This document shows, piece by piece, positions 1 through 8,541 of a stretch of 35,958 nucleotides of DNA. The first letter of the stretch is position 1, and every line of letters starts with the position of its first letter. The notes under the pieces are model-generated. The model did not search any database. It was not told where the DNA came from and saw only the letters and a program-made list of their open reading frames with translations. The stretch lies in contig JAKSKY010000015.1 in the NCBI GenBank assembly GCA_024401515.1, positions 1 through 35,958 on the forward strand, given 5' to 3'. The stretch comes from Paludibacteraceae bacterium. GTDB taxonomy: Bacteria > Bacteroidota > Bacteroidia > Bacteroidales > Paludibacteraceae. A program made the position numbers and the translations under genes.

Positions 1-719
1 TGATCACAGCAGCCGACGCTGACTGGACCATCACCAACCCTACACTCGCATACGGCGAGGCTACCGTAGGCGGAACCGAGAAGGCAGAGATCAAGAATCC
101 AGCTGAGAATGCTACCATTGCTTACGAGTTGGACGGTGTTCCTGCGAAGGAGGGAGACTTGATCCCTGCAGGTAACCACACCATCAAGGTGGTTTACACC
201 GATCCTGCCACCGAGACTAGCGTAGACACCACATTCACTTGTGAGGTGACTAAGAGACCTCTTACTGTGGAGGGTGCGAAGTCTGAGCCTAAGGTTTACG
301 ACGGCAACACGGATGCCACATTGGCCGAGGTGGGAACACTTAACGGCGTGCTTGCCGGTGACGAGGTGACTATCGACGAGGAGAATACCACAGCCACCTT
401 CGATACCCCTGCCGTAGGAACTGGTAAGGATGTGAACATCGCTTACGAGCTAGCTGGTAAGGATGCTGACAACTATGAGGTGGATAGCAAGTCCGCTACC
501 ATCAACGACGGTGTGATCACAGCAGCCGACGCTGACTGGACCATCACCAACCCTACACTCGCATACGGCGAGGCTACCGTAGGCGGAACCGAGAAGGCAG
601 AGATCAAGAATCCAGCTGAGAATGCTACCATTGCTTACGAGTTGGACGGTGTTCCTGCGAAGGAGGGAGACTTGATCCCTGCAGGTAACCACACCATCAA
701 GGTGGTTTACACCGATCCT
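1..719 (+). repeat. Direct repeat of at least 206 bp, 513-bp period, inside the YDG/MBG gene
   Basis: Bases 1-206 and 514-719 read as identical by eye, with period 513 bp (171 codons), so the frame is preserved. Identity stops at 207/720, where one copy continues with Ala-Thr-Glu codons and the other with Thr-Thr-Gly. The copy at 1 is cut by the window edge, so the repeat is probably longer and more copies may lie upstream. Confidence 0.9.
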
Positions 720-2039
720 ACTACTGGATTTACCGCAGAGACAACCTTTGATTGTGCGGTAAGCAAGAAGCCTCTTGCTGTTGAGGGTGCAACCTCTACA
801 CCAAAGGAGTATGATGGTAATACCAATGCAACACTTTCCAACAATGGAACGCTTGTTGGTGTTGAGAAGGGTGATGATGTTGTGATTGCCAAGGCTCAAC
901 CAGTGTTTGAGACACCAAGCGTAGGTACTGGCAAGAATGTGGCCATCACATATACTTTGGGTGGAAAGGATTTGGAGAACTACGAGTTCGTAGGCAACCC
1001 TGTTGTCATCAACGATGGTGTCATCACCAAGTTGAATCAAACTGCACCAGTTGTTTCCAACACGCTCACACCAGGTGTTGAGGGTGGTAAGATCAATGGA
1101 TTGACTGATGAGATGGAGATCTCTACAGACGGTATCAACTGGACCCCAGTCACCAACGCGGACGCTACCTTCCCAGAGGATGACTACTGGGTACGTTACG
1201 CGGAGACAGAGACAACCAATGCATCAAATGGCACAAAGGTTCATGTGAAGTCTGGTTTGGTCAATATGGTGAAGGCAGAGAACTTCGTCGTGGATGTGAA
1301 TGGCTATTGTCCAGAGAGCGAGGGTGATGTGATGTTCCAAGTCATTGAGGGTAATCCTTCCGAATACCGTGCCATCATTGTAGGTGTATCGGATAAAAGC
1401 CTTGATGCGGAGTATTACAAGCAACTCAACGAGGATGGCAAGTTCTCCGTTTACATTCCAATGTGTGACGCAGGCAACTACACCGTCCAAGTTCAATTCA
1501 GAAATTCCGAGGGTTGTGTCTCTCCAGTATATAACTTTGAGGTCAGTGTAAATCTCTCTAGAAGATATATCTACAACTTGTGGGATGATGTGGTTTCCAT
1601 CATCAACAAGAACACCCCAGAACTTGATTCCAAGGATTTTGAGAAGCGTTTCAAGGAGTTCCAATGGTATCGCAATGATGAGAAGATTGAGGGCGCGACT
1701 ATGCCATACTACAACGAGAAGGGTGGTTTGAACGGTGTTTACTACGCATCTGTTGTGACCGCAGACGATCGTCAATTGCGCACTTGTTCACAAGAGTGGC
1801 ACTTCGTGTATGGTTTGACTCTCAATGTTTATCCCAACCCAGTCGTGGATATGGCACAGGTTACCTTGTCTCAAGACAATGGCGAAAAGCACAATATCGT
1901 AGTGACCAATATGATGGGGGTTGATGTATTCCAAGGCACCTTCACAGGCGACAATACTTCCGTTAATTTCTCATCCTTCCAAAACGGATGGTATGTGATC
2001 ACGGTGGACAACTCACAAGTAAAAATCATCAAGGAATAA
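1..2039 (+). CDS. T9SS-secreted repeat protein with YDG/MBG-like modules, 5'-truncated
   Basis: The reading frame is open from the first bases of the window (positions 1-2 complete a split codon), so the true start lies upstream and this is the C-terminal ~679 residues. It shows alternating modules. One type has the KPLxVEGA...KxYDGNTxATL signature of YDG domains (about 250-515 and 765-1030). The other has AYGEATVGGTEKAEI, resembling the bacterial Ig-like MBG family (about 1-235 and 514-750). A non-repetitive region follows. The last ~70 residues (from LNVYPNPVVD to KIIKE) are a type-A T9SS sorting domain (Por_Secre_tail), so the protein is expected to be exported across the outer membrane and anchored or released. 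Such modules are common in adhesin-like surface proteins. The ligand is unknown. An intrinsic terminator follows, then the OmpA-family gene 70 bp downstream. Confidence 0.85.
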   Translation, partial: ITAADADWTITNPTLAYGEATVGGTEKAEIKNPAENATIAYELDGVPAKEGDLIPAGNHTIKVVYTDPATETSVDTTFTCEVTKRPLTVEGAKSEPKVYDGNTDATLAEVGTLNGVLAGDEVTIDEENTTATFDTPAVGTGKDVNIAYELAGKDADNYEVDSKSATINDGVITAADADWTITNPTLAYGEATVGGTEKAEIKNPAENATIAYELDGVPAKEGDLIPAGNHTIKVVYTDPTTGFTAETTFDCAVSKKPLAVEGATSTPKEYDGNTNATLSNNGTLVGVEKGDDVVIAKAQPVFETPSVGTGKNVAITYTLGGKDLENYEFVGNPVVINDGVITKLNQTAPVVSNTLTPGVEGGKINGLTDEMEISTDGINWTPVTNADATFPEDDYWVRYAETETTNASNGTKVHVKSGLVNMVKAENFVVDVNGYCPESEGDVMFQVIEGNPSEYRAIIVGVSDKSLDAEYYKQLNEDGKFSVYIPMCDAGNYTVQVQFRNSEGCVSPVYNFEVSVNLSRRYIYNLWDDVVSIINKNTPELDSKDFEKRFKEFQWYRNDEKIEGATMPYYNEKGGLNGVYYASVVTADDRQLRTCSQEWHFVYGLTLNVYPNPVVDMAQVTLSQDNGEKHNIVVTNMMGVDVFQGTFTGDNTSVNFSSFQNGWYVITVDNSQVKIIKE

Positions 2040-2053
2040 TTTAATCAAATCAT

Positions 2054-2085
2054 AAACTGGGGCAGCGCTCCTGCCCCAGTTTCAT
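2054..2085 (+). terminator. Intrinsic terminator after the T9SS repeat protein
   Basis: The 12-bp perfect stem aaactggggcag / ctgccccagttt has a 5-nt loop (cgctc) and starts 15 bp after the stop codon. The T-run after it is short, so termination may be partial, with some read-through into the OmpA-family gene. Confidence 0.7.
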
Positions 2086-2109
2086 CTGACGCAATTTCAA
2101 TTACACAAA

Positions 2110-3522
2110 ATGAAAAAGGCAATATTCGCTTGCATCTTTATTTTGAGTGCTTTACAAATGCAGGCACAAATCAAATACGAGAGGTATTTGCACAATTTGG
2201 ATGTCGCTGTGGGTGGCGGACTCCATTCCGTTCAATTCGACCCAACTTTAAGTGGTGATCAAGATCCGCGTTTCGGTGGAACCGTCAATCTCCACTACCG
2301 TTATGCGCCATTTGAGCGTGTCAGTTTCGCGACTGGTATTGATTTCACCAGTTACAGAGCCGTTTCAGATTATGATGAGTTGGAGCAGACTCAAAAGAGA
2401 GTTGACCCAGAGAATGGTTACGAGTACACCTACGATATGATGTTTAAGAATTGGAGAGAGGTACAGAACAGTATCAATTTGGAGGTGCCTATCGCCGTGA
2501 TCTACCGTCACCCATTGAATGACCTTTGGGGATTGTACATCGGTGGAGGTTTGAAGATGGATGTGCCATTCTACAAGAAATATAAAACTCGCAACGCCAA
2601 GACCGATGGCTATTTGGACAGAACTGGTTATTTCGAGGAGACCAATGTCGAGTATGGTGATATGGCACAACACGACTTCTACAAGACCGATGAGTACAAG
2701 GGATCTGCCAAGATGAAGGGCATTGGACTCTCTGGCTTCTTGGATTTCGGCGCCACTCGTCCTTTGAAGGATAATATGTCCATCTATTTCGGCGCCTATT
2801 ACAACCATAGTTTCATCAATACAAGAAAGAATACGGATGATCAATTGTATGACGCTTCACAAGACAACTACCGAGGCGTTGTCTCTTCCGATCTTGTCAG
2901 CAAGGCGCATTTGATGGCTGTTGGGTTGAAGGTGGGACTCTCATTCGGTTATCCAAAGGTGGACAGCAGTGCGATCATCGCAGAGAGAGAGGCTGCCGAA
3001 AGGGCACGCTTGGCCGAGGAAAAGAGAATCAACGACAGTATCGCCGCCGCTCAAGCCGAATTGGAGCGACTCGCTCGTGAGGAGCAAGAGCGTTTGGCAA
3101 GAGAAGAGGAGGCTAGAAAAGCCGAAGAGATGGCCAAAGCGGAAGAGGTGGTTGCTTGGTTGAACAAGAACATCCGTGTCAACTTCGCATTGGGTAAGGC
3201 AGATGTGGTCTCTACGCCAGAGGTGGAGGAGAACATTGACTTCATCATCCGATTCCTACGCAACAATCCAGACCGTATCTTGGTGGTGGTCGGACACACT
3301 TGTGACCTAGGTAAGCCAGAGATGAATGTTGATTTGAGTAAGCGCCGCGCCGAGGCGATGAAGGATGTCTTGGTACAAAGAGGATGTAGTCCTAGCAATA
3401 TCGAGACCGTCGGCAAGGGTCCTTACGAACCATTGGTTCCTAACACTTGCGAGGCGAACCGTAAGAAGAACCGTCGTATCGAGATTCAAATCGGCAAGTA
3501 CCAAGCCAAGGATATTGAATAA
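2110..3522 (+). CDS. OmpA-family outer-membrane protein (beta-barrel plus peptidoglycan-binding domain)
   Basis: This 470-residue protein has a signal peptide ([20 protein letters not shown]). Residues ~22-280 are aromatic-rich and beta-strand-like and probably form an outer-membrane barrel. Residues ~285-345 are an Ala/Glu/Arg-rich helical or coiled-coil linker. The C-terminal OmpA domain (~345-470) carries [18 protein letters not shown] and the NRRIEIQI end that are typical of diaminopimelate/peptidoglycan binding. It should tether the outer membrane to the cell wall. It lies directly after a T9SS substrate and ends in front of a very strong terminator. OmpA-type proteins often accompany T9SS cargo genes in Bacteroidota, but a specific partnership here is inference. 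Confidence 0.9.
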   Translation: MKKAIFACIFILSALQMQAQIKYERYLHNLDVAVGGGLHSVQFDPTLSGDQDPRFGGTVNLHYRYAPFERVSFATGIDFTSYRAVSDYDELEQTQKRVDPENGYEYTYDMMFKNWREVQNSINLEVPIAVIYRHPLNDLWGLYIGGGLKMDVPFYKKYKTRNAKTDGYLDRTGYFEETNVEYGDMAQHDFYKTDEYKGSAKMKGIGLSGFLDFGATRPLKDNMSIYFGAYYNHSFINTRKNTDDQLYDASQDNYRGVVSSDLVSKAHLMAVGLKVGLSFGYPKVDSSAIIAEREAAERARLAEEKRINDSIAAAQAELERLAREEQERLAREEEARKAEEMAKAEEVVAWLNKNIRVNFALGKADVVSTPEVEENIDFIIRFLRNNPDRILVVVGHTCDLGKPEMNVDLSKRRAEAMKDVLVQRGCSPSNIETVGKGPYEPLVPNTCEANRKKNRRIEIQIGKYQAKDIE

Positions 3523-3543
3523 TATTCCATAGAGATTTATACG

Positions 3544-3579
3544 AAGAGGCCTCAACTCACCCGTTGAGGCCTCTTTTTT
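3544..3579 (+). terminator. Strong intrinsic terminator after the OmpA-family gene
   Basis: The 13-bp perfect stem aagaggcctcaac / gttgaggcctctt has a 6-nt loop and runs into a T tract (3574-3579). It separates the OmpA-family unit from metH. Confidence 0.95.
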
Positions 3580-3614
3580 GCTCGTACAATACCAATACTC
3601 TTCTCACAATACGC

Positions 3615-3622
3615 TATCTTTG
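3615..3622 (+). promoter_or_regulatory. Bacteroidota-type -7 box for metH
   Basis: TATCTTTG matches TAnnTTTG exactly and lies 19 bp before the metH ATG, downstream of the strong terminator. I see no good -33 TTTG at 19-21 bp spacing, so only half of the promoter is supported. Confidence 0.6.
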
Positions 3623-3641
3623 TAGCATAAATCCGAAAAGA

Positions 3642-6410
3642 ATGGCAGAGACAATCAAAGAGGCATTAGCCAAGAGAATACTCATCCTCGACGGAGGTAT
3701 GGGTACCATGATTCAAAGATTCAAACTCAAAGAGGAGGATTACCGCGGCGAATTCGCCAAGAATGCTCCCGTACCACAAAAGGGCAATAACGATTTGCTT
3801 TGCGTCACACAACCTGATGTGATCCGAAGCATCCACAGACAATATCTTGAGGCAGGCGCCGATATCATTGAGACCTGTTCTTTCAACTCACAACAAATTT
3901 CCCTCTCCGACTATGAGATGCAAGGAAATGTGAGATTATTCAACCTCTCCGCCGCCAAACTCGCCAGAGAGGTGGCAGACGAATACACAAAGAAGAATCC
4001 GAGCAAACCAAGATTTGTGGCGGGTTCCGTAGGTCCAACCAACAAGACCTGTTCCATCTCACCAGATGTGAACGACCCCTCCATGCGTAACATCACCTAC
4101 ACGGAGATGCAAGCCTTCTACGAAGAGCAGATGGAGGCCCTTATCGAGGGAGGCGTGGATGCCCTATTGATCGAGACCATCTTCGATACCTTGAACGCCA
4201 AGGCGGCCATCAGCGCGGCGCAAAACTGCATTGAACGCAGTGGCAAGGAGGTCTATATCATGCTCTCCGCCACCGTGGCCGATATCAGTGGCCGTACCCT
4301 TTCCGGACAAACCATCCAAGCATTCCTGAACTCCGTGGCACATGCCCACCCGCTCTCTGTCGGACTTAACTGTTCTTTCGGCGCAAAGGATTTGAAGAAA
4401 TACTTGAAGGAGATGGGCGAGAATGCCCCTTGCTACCTCAGCGCCTATCCGAACGCGGGTCTTCCCAACCAGTTCGGAGAATACGACGAAACGCCAGAGA
4501 TGATGGCGGCTCAGGTAAAGGAATACTTCGACGAGTGTCTAGTGGACATCATCGGTGGATGCTGCGGTACCACACCAGACCACATCGCGGCCTACCAGGA
4601 GTTGGTAAAGAACGCCAAGAGCAGAAGAGTTATTCCTGCCGCCAACCATCATTTGAAACTTTCAGGACTTGAGCCTTTGGAGATAAAATCCATTAACAGC
4701 AGCCTAGGCGAGGAACAGCCACGCTCCCTCTTCCTCAACATCGGAGAGCGTTGTAATGTGGCGGGTTCCAAGAAATTCCTCCGCCTCATCAACGAAAAGA
4801 ACTATGAGGAGGCAATGAACATCGCCCGCAAGCAAGTGGAGGATGGAGCCCAAGTGGTGGATGTCAACATGGACGATGCCATGCTGGATGCGAAGGCGGA
4901 AATGGTCACCTTCCTAAACTTAATCGCATCAGACCCGGATGTATCCCGTGTGCCAATTATGATCGACTCATCCAAATGGGAGGTCATCGAGGCGGGACTT
5001 CACTGCGTGCAAGGAAAGTGTATCGTCAACTCCATCTCCCTTAAAGAGGGCGAGGCGGTATTCTTGGAGAAGGCGAAGAAAATCATGAAATACGGCGCCG
5101 CGACAGTTGTCATGGCCTTCGACGAGAAGGGACAGGCAGACACCTTTGAGCGTAAGAAAGAGATTTGCGGAAGAGCCTACCAACTATTGATGGGCATTGG
5201 CTTCCCGCCAGAGGATATCATCTTCGACCCGAACATCTTGGCAGTCGCCACCGGTATCGAGGAGCACAACAATTACGGTTTGGACTTCATCAATGCGACA
5301 GAGTGGATTCGACAGAATCTTCCATACGCCAAGATCAGTGGTGGAGTCAGCAACCTCTCCTTCTCTTTCAGAGGCAACAATCCAATCCGTGAGGCCATCC
5401 ACTCAGTATTCCTCTACCACGCTTACAAGAAGGGTATGGATATGGGTATTGTCAATGCTGGTATGCTGCAAGTTTACCAAGACATTCCTACCGACCTACT
5501 CGAATTGGTGGAGGATGTGGTGCTCAACCGTCGCCCAGACGCCACCGAGCGACTCATCGAGAAAGCGGATGCCATCAAGGCTTCCCAAAGCAACGAGAAA
5601 CAAGAGACCCATATCGAGTGGAGAGACTATCCACTTGAAAAGCGTATTGAATATAGCCTCGTAAAGGGAATCAGCGATTTTCTTGAGGCCGATATGAACG
5701 AGGCTCTAACCACCTACCCTACCGCCATAGAGATCATCGAAAAACCTTTGATGAATGGCATGAACGAGGTGGGCAAACTCTTCGGAGAGGGCAAGATGTT
5801 CTTGCCACAGGTAGTGAAGACCGCACGAACGATGAAGAAGGCGGTATCAATCCTACAACCGCACATCGAGGCACAGAACGCAGGCAGCAGCAACAAATCA
5901 GGCAAGGTGTTGATCGCCACTGTAAAGGGCGACGTGCATGACATCGGAAAGAATATCGTGGCCGTGGTGTTGGCCTGCAACAACTTCGACGTCATCGATT
6001 TGGGTGTAATGGTTCCAACCGAGGAGATCATCGAGACCGCCATCAAGGAGAAGGTGGATGTGGTCTGCCTCAGTGGATTGATCACCCCATCCCTTGAAGA
6101 GATGTGCAAAGTGGCGGAAGCAATGGAAAAAGCAGGATTAAAGATGCCGCTTCTCGTTGGTGGCGCCACCACTTCAGACATACATACAGCAGTGAAAATC
6201 GCTCCAAATTACAGCGGAACGGTAATGCGTATGCGAGATGCCTCCCAAAACACCTATGCGATCTCCCGCCTATTGAGCAAAGAGACGCAAAGCGAATTCG
6301 TCGCCAACATCAAGGCAGAGCAAGAGAAGTGCCGCCAAGAGCAAGAGAAGAAGCAAAGCGACCTACTCGACATCGAGGAGGCAAAGAAGCGGAAATTGAA
6401 TCTATTCTAA
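3642..6410 (+). CDS. metH: Cobalamin-dependent methionine synthase, three-module form
   Basis: The enzyme transfers a methyl group from 5-methyltetrahydrofolate via cobalamin to homocysteine. The frame is open from 3564, but that stretch contains the -7 box, so the ATG at 3642 (MAETIKEAL) is chosen, giving 922 residues. The homocysteine domain (~1-330) has Cys244 and the GGCCGTT pair Cys307/Cys308 that bind zinc. The folate (pterin) domain starts at [14 protein letters not shown] (~365). The cobalamin cap and Rossmann domains (~640-895) contain GDVHDIGKN, with His766 as the lower-axial cobalt ligand. The protein ends at KKRKLNLF, where E. coli MetH (1227 residues) continues with the ~330-residue AdoMet/flavodoxin reactivation domain, so reductive reactivation must come from a separate protein. 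No cobalamin riboswitch fits between terminator and start. Confidence 0.97.
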   Translation: MAETIKEALAKRILILDGGMGTMIQRFKLKEEDYRGEFAKNAPVPQKGNNDLLCVTQPDVIRSIHRQYLEAGADIIETCSFNSQQISLSDYEMQGNVRLFNLSAAKLAREVADEYTKKNPSKPRFVAGSVGPTNKTCSISPDVNDPSMRNITYTEMQAFYEEQMEALIEGGVDALLIETIFDTLNAKAAISAAQNCIERSGKEVYIMLSATVADISGRTLSGQTIQAFLNSVAHAHPLSVGLNCSFGAKDLKKYLKEMGENAPCYLSAYPNAGLPNQFGEYDETPEMMAAQVKEYFDECLVDIIGGCCGTTPDHIAAYQELVKNAKSRRVIPAANHHLKLSGLEPLEIKSINSSLGEEQPRSLFLNIGERCNVAGSKKFLRLINEKNYEEAMNIARKQVEDGAQVVDVNMDDAMLDAKAEMVTFLNLIASDPDVSRVPIMIDSSKWEVIEAGLHCVQGKCIVNSISLKEGEAVFLEKAKKIMKYGAATVVMAFDEKGQADTFERKKEICGRAYQLLMGIGFPPEDIIFDPNILAVATGIEEHNNYGLDFINATEWIRQNLPYAKISGGVSNLSFSFRGNNPIREAIHSVFLYHAYKKGMDMGIVNAGMLQVYQDIPTDLLELVEDVVLNRRPDATERLIEKADAIKASQSNEKQETHIEWRDYPLEKRIEYSLVKGISDFLEADMNEALTTYPTAIEIIEKPLMNGMNEVGKLFGEGKMFLPQVVKTARTMKKAVSILQPHIEAQNAGSSNKSGKVLIATVKGDVHDIGKNIVAVVLACNNFDVIDLGVMVPTEEIIETAIKEKVDVVCLSGLITPSLEEMCKVAEAMEKAGLKMPLLVGGATTSDIHTAVKIAPNYSGTVMRMRDASQNTYAISRLLSKETQSEFVANIKAEQEKCRQEQEKKQSDLLDIEEAKKRKLNLF

Positions 6411-6426
6411 GGAACGAGCAAACACA

Positions 6427-6530
6427 GCGTAAGGCGCAAGCCCTATGCGGAGGATAGCAAATAAATAGGATAGGGCTGGCGCTCTATCCTGGGACATGCG
6501 TTTTGGCCGGATAGGGCTGGCGCCCTATCC
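6427..6530. repeat. Cluster of three small palindromic stem-loops between convergent genes
   Basis: Three related elements lie between the ends of metH and the GT2 gene. The first (6427-6448) is degenerate: gcgtaaggc / gccctatgc. The second (6467-6490) is aggatagggc, loop tggc, gctctatcct, with one G-T pair. The third (6509-6530) is ggatagggc, loop tggc, gccctatcc, a perfect stem. A fourth copy lies at 22979-23002. They behave like a dispersed REP-like intergenic repeat and may also act as bidirectional terminators, although no long T-run follows. Confidence 0.75.
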
Positions 6531-6543
6531 TACATTAGATCTC

Positions 6544-7578
6544 CTATTTATAAAAATTCTTCGTAAACGCCTTCACCTCCCCATGTCCTAAAACGCAACG
6601 GGAGAACCAAGCATGGATGAAGCCTATTCCATAGCCCCACAATTGGGTGAATGCGGCAGGAACGGACAATAACCCAATCTTCAAGCTGCCGTTTTGACGG
6701 GTGGAATCCGCCATCACCAACAAAGAGTAAAGGATCAACGGCGCAAGGCAAGTGAGCGGCCCAACCACGGAGAATTGTCCACCAAGAAGAGACACAAGAA
6801 GCGTCACTACCGCACCCAAGATGCACAAGAAAGAACCTACCGTGAAAACAGCCGGTAAAAGATGCACCAATTTCAGTGACTCAGGATATTTTTTATATAA
6901 GTTGATACGGGCCATTCCACTATTATAGACCTGTTTGAAGAACTTCTTCAAATCGGTCCTACGTTTGTGCCATACCCAAGACTCGGGGAAAAGACGGCAC
7001 TTGTAACCACCCTTGAAGATTCGGATGCTGAAATCGATGTCCTCGCCGAAACGCATGGAAGAGAAACCCTCCAAAGCACGAAAAACCTCCGCCTTGACGC
7101 CTAAGTTAAAACTGCGGGGATAAAATTTATCCATCTTCTTCTTTCCGCCACGGATACCACCTGTCGTAAAGAAGGAGGTCATGGAGTAGCTGATCGCCTT
7201 CTGCAAATCGGTAAATGACTCATGGGCACGGTCAGGGCCACCAAAGGCATCCGCGTATTCACGGGTCAACTCATCCGCTGTATTTTTCAGATAATCAGTA
7301 GGCAAAATCACATCGGAGTCCAAGATCAGAAGATAATCTCCCTCGGCACGCCCCGCCGCATAGTTACGGGTTTGACCAGGACCACTATTCTCCTTGAAGA
7401 AATATTGGATCTTCAATTTGTCGGCGAAAGAGGCGCAAACCTCCTCACATTTCACTGAAGAGCCATCCTCCACAATCACCACCTCAAAATCTGTAAAGGA
7501 TTGCGTCGTCAGACTCTCCAACAACTCCTTCACCTCATTGGGTCGATTGTATACAGGGACTAATATAGAAAACAACAT
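6544..7578 (-). CDS. Family 2 glycosyltransferase with C-terminal membrane segments
   Basis: This 344-residue protein begins with the GT2 fold signature SILVPVYNRPNEV. It has VIVEDGSS (~35-41) for nucleotide binding, LILDSDV with the metal-binding Asp87/Asp89, a GED-type acid region (FGED, 177-180) and WHKRR (203-207). Two hydrophobic stretches (about 240-262 and 268-300) suggest membrane anchoring with the catalytic domain on the cytoplasmic side. It is the last gene of a three-gene leftward operon, 9 bp after a VanZ-like gene. It probably adds a sugar to a lipid-linked or surface glycan. Donor and acceptor cannot be read from the sequence. Confidence 0.9.
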   Translation of the reverse strand: MLFSILVPVYNRPNEVKELLESLTTQSFTDFEVVIVEDGSSVKCEEVCASFADKLKIQYFFKENSGPGQTRNYAAGRAEGDYLLILDSDVILPTDYLKNTADELTREYADAFGGPDRAHESFTDLQKAISYSMTSFFTTGGIRGGKKKMDKFYPRSFNLGVKAEVFRALEGFSSMRFGEDIDFSIRIFKGGYKCRLFPESWVWHKRRTDLKKFFKQVYNSGMARINLYKKYPESLKLVHLLPAVFTVGSFLCILGAVVTLLVSLLGGQFSVVGPLTCLAPLILYSLLVMADSTRQNGSLKIGLLSVPAAFTQLWGYGIGFIHAWFSRCVLGHGEVKAFTKNFYK

Positions 7579-7587
7579 ATCGTCTAA

Positions 7588-7995
7588 TTATTTAACACAG
7601 AAACCCTGATTCTCCGGCTTCACATATTTAGGCAACAACCACTTCGCCAAGAAATAGGCAGCCAAGGCGCCCAAGGCGTCGGACAACCAATCGAACCAAT
7701 CTCCTGTACGGGGCGGAAAGAAATTCTCCTGTAACAATTCAATCAAACCACCATAAACGACGGGATATAAAACTCCCCAAAGGCGCATCTTCGCATCTTG
7801 GAAAGTATATCTTTGACGATACAATTCAAAGCATACCACTCCCGCCAATGCGAAGTACATCAAGAAGTGGACCAACTTGTCCAAACCCTCAAACTGGATT
7901 TGAGGCATATCAGGCACGGAGCGTATAATACTCACATACAAAATGGCAAGCGACAAAACAATCGACATACCATAAACTCTAAAAAAACGCATCAT
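7588..7995 (-). CDS. VanZ-like small membrane protein (copy 1)
   Basis: This 135-residue protein has about four hydrophobic helices. It carries the VanZ-family core: DKLVHFLMYFALAG, then YGGLIELLQENFFPPRTGDWFDWLSDALGA. The family is named after the teicoplanin-resistance protein VanZ, but most members are of unknown function and there is no van cluster here. Its ATG overlaps the stop of the upstream paralogue by 4 bp (ATGA), which indicates translational coupling. The GT2 gene follows after 9 bp. Confidence 0.85.
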   Translation of the reverse strand: MMRFFRVYGMSIVLSLAILYVSIIRSVPDMPQIQFEGLDKLVHFLMYFALAGVVCFELYRQRYTFQDAKMRLWGVLYPVVYGGLIELLQENFFPPRTGDWFDWLSDALGALAAYFLAKWLLPKYVKPENQGFCVK

Positions 7996-8465
7996 TTATT
8001 ACGAATATTTTTTAAAAATTTCAAAATCAGATCCACTAGTCGAGGGGCACAAAGCGCCGCCACCCCAAACCCGATGGCGCAACCCAACGCATCCGCCAAC
8101 CAATCGGTCCACTCCGCGGATCGAGGCGGAAAGAAATTTTGCTGAATCAGTTCTATCAAGCCGCCATAAAGAATAGGGATCAGCAAAGCCATCACCCACA
8201 TTCTTTTCGTCCGAAAGGAGGAAGTCAATTTAGCGAGAAGCGTCTCCAAAGCCAAAGAGAACGAGAGGGCGCCGAAAACAATCAAATGCGCCATATAATC
8301 CCGCAAATCACGATAACTCATCACCCAATCGTCTCCGTCATAGAAAATTTCACACTGCGTCTCCTCATCAATCACGGAAGGGACGACAGGTGCGGTGCAA
8401 TAGTAGAAAATCAATGCGGCAATGCCGAGGGAAAAAAGATATCTACTCACCAAAAACGACTTCAT
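7992..8465 (-). CDS. VanZ-like small membrane protein (copy 2)
   Basis: The chosen start MKSFLVSRYLF (8465) gives 157 residues. The frame stays open to 8564, but that would run through the divergent promoter and the trpS start. The C-terminal part, YGGLIELIQQNFFPPRSAEWTDWLADALG, closely matches the neighbouring copy, so the two genes are tandem paralogues. This copy has a longer extracytoplasmic loop (about residues 30-55, with CEIFYDGDDW). It is the first gene of the operon, and its probable -7 box is the left-facing half of the palindrome at 8501-8516. Confidence 0.83.
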   Translation of the reverse strand: MKSFLVSRYLFSLGIAALIFYYCTAPVVPSVIDEETQCEIFYDGDDWVMSYRDLRDYMAHLIVFGALSFSLALETLLAKLTSSFRTKRMWVMALLIPILYGGLIELIQQNFFPPRSAEWTDWLADALGCAIGFGVAALCAPRLVDLILKFLKNIRNK

Positions 8466-8500
8466 ATAACGCTTGAATAAATAAAATCGCAAAAATTTAT

Positions 8501-8516
8501 TACCTTTGCAAAGGTA
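8501..8516. promoter_or_regulatory. Palindromic divergent promoter: back-to-back -7 boxes
   Basis: The sequence tacctttgcaaaggta is its own reverse complement. Read rightward it gives TACCTTTG (8501-8508), 33 bp before the trpS ATG. Read leftward it gives TACCTTTG (8516-8509), 43 bp before the VanZ-like ATG at 8465. Both match the Bacteroidota -7 consensus TAnnTTTG. No convincing -33 boxes at standard spacing were found. Confidence 0.7.
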
Positions 8517-8541
8517 TAAAAATATTAGAAAAGAAAATACA

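Noticed and set aside
450-1040. 196-codon minus-strand open frame opposite the YDG/MBG gene
   Set aside because: It arises from the repeats on the coding strand; the plus-strand protein has clear module and sorting-domain signatures.
3580-3641. Possible cobalamin or SAM riboswitch upstream of metH
   Set aside because: Only 62 bp lie between the terminator and the ATG, and a -7 box sits in the middle, so there is no room for either riboswitch.
7588-8465. Glycopeptide resistance because of the VanZ-like proteins
   Set aside because: No vanH/A/X/S/R genes are near, the host is Gram-negative, and VanZ-like proteins are widespread with unknown roles.
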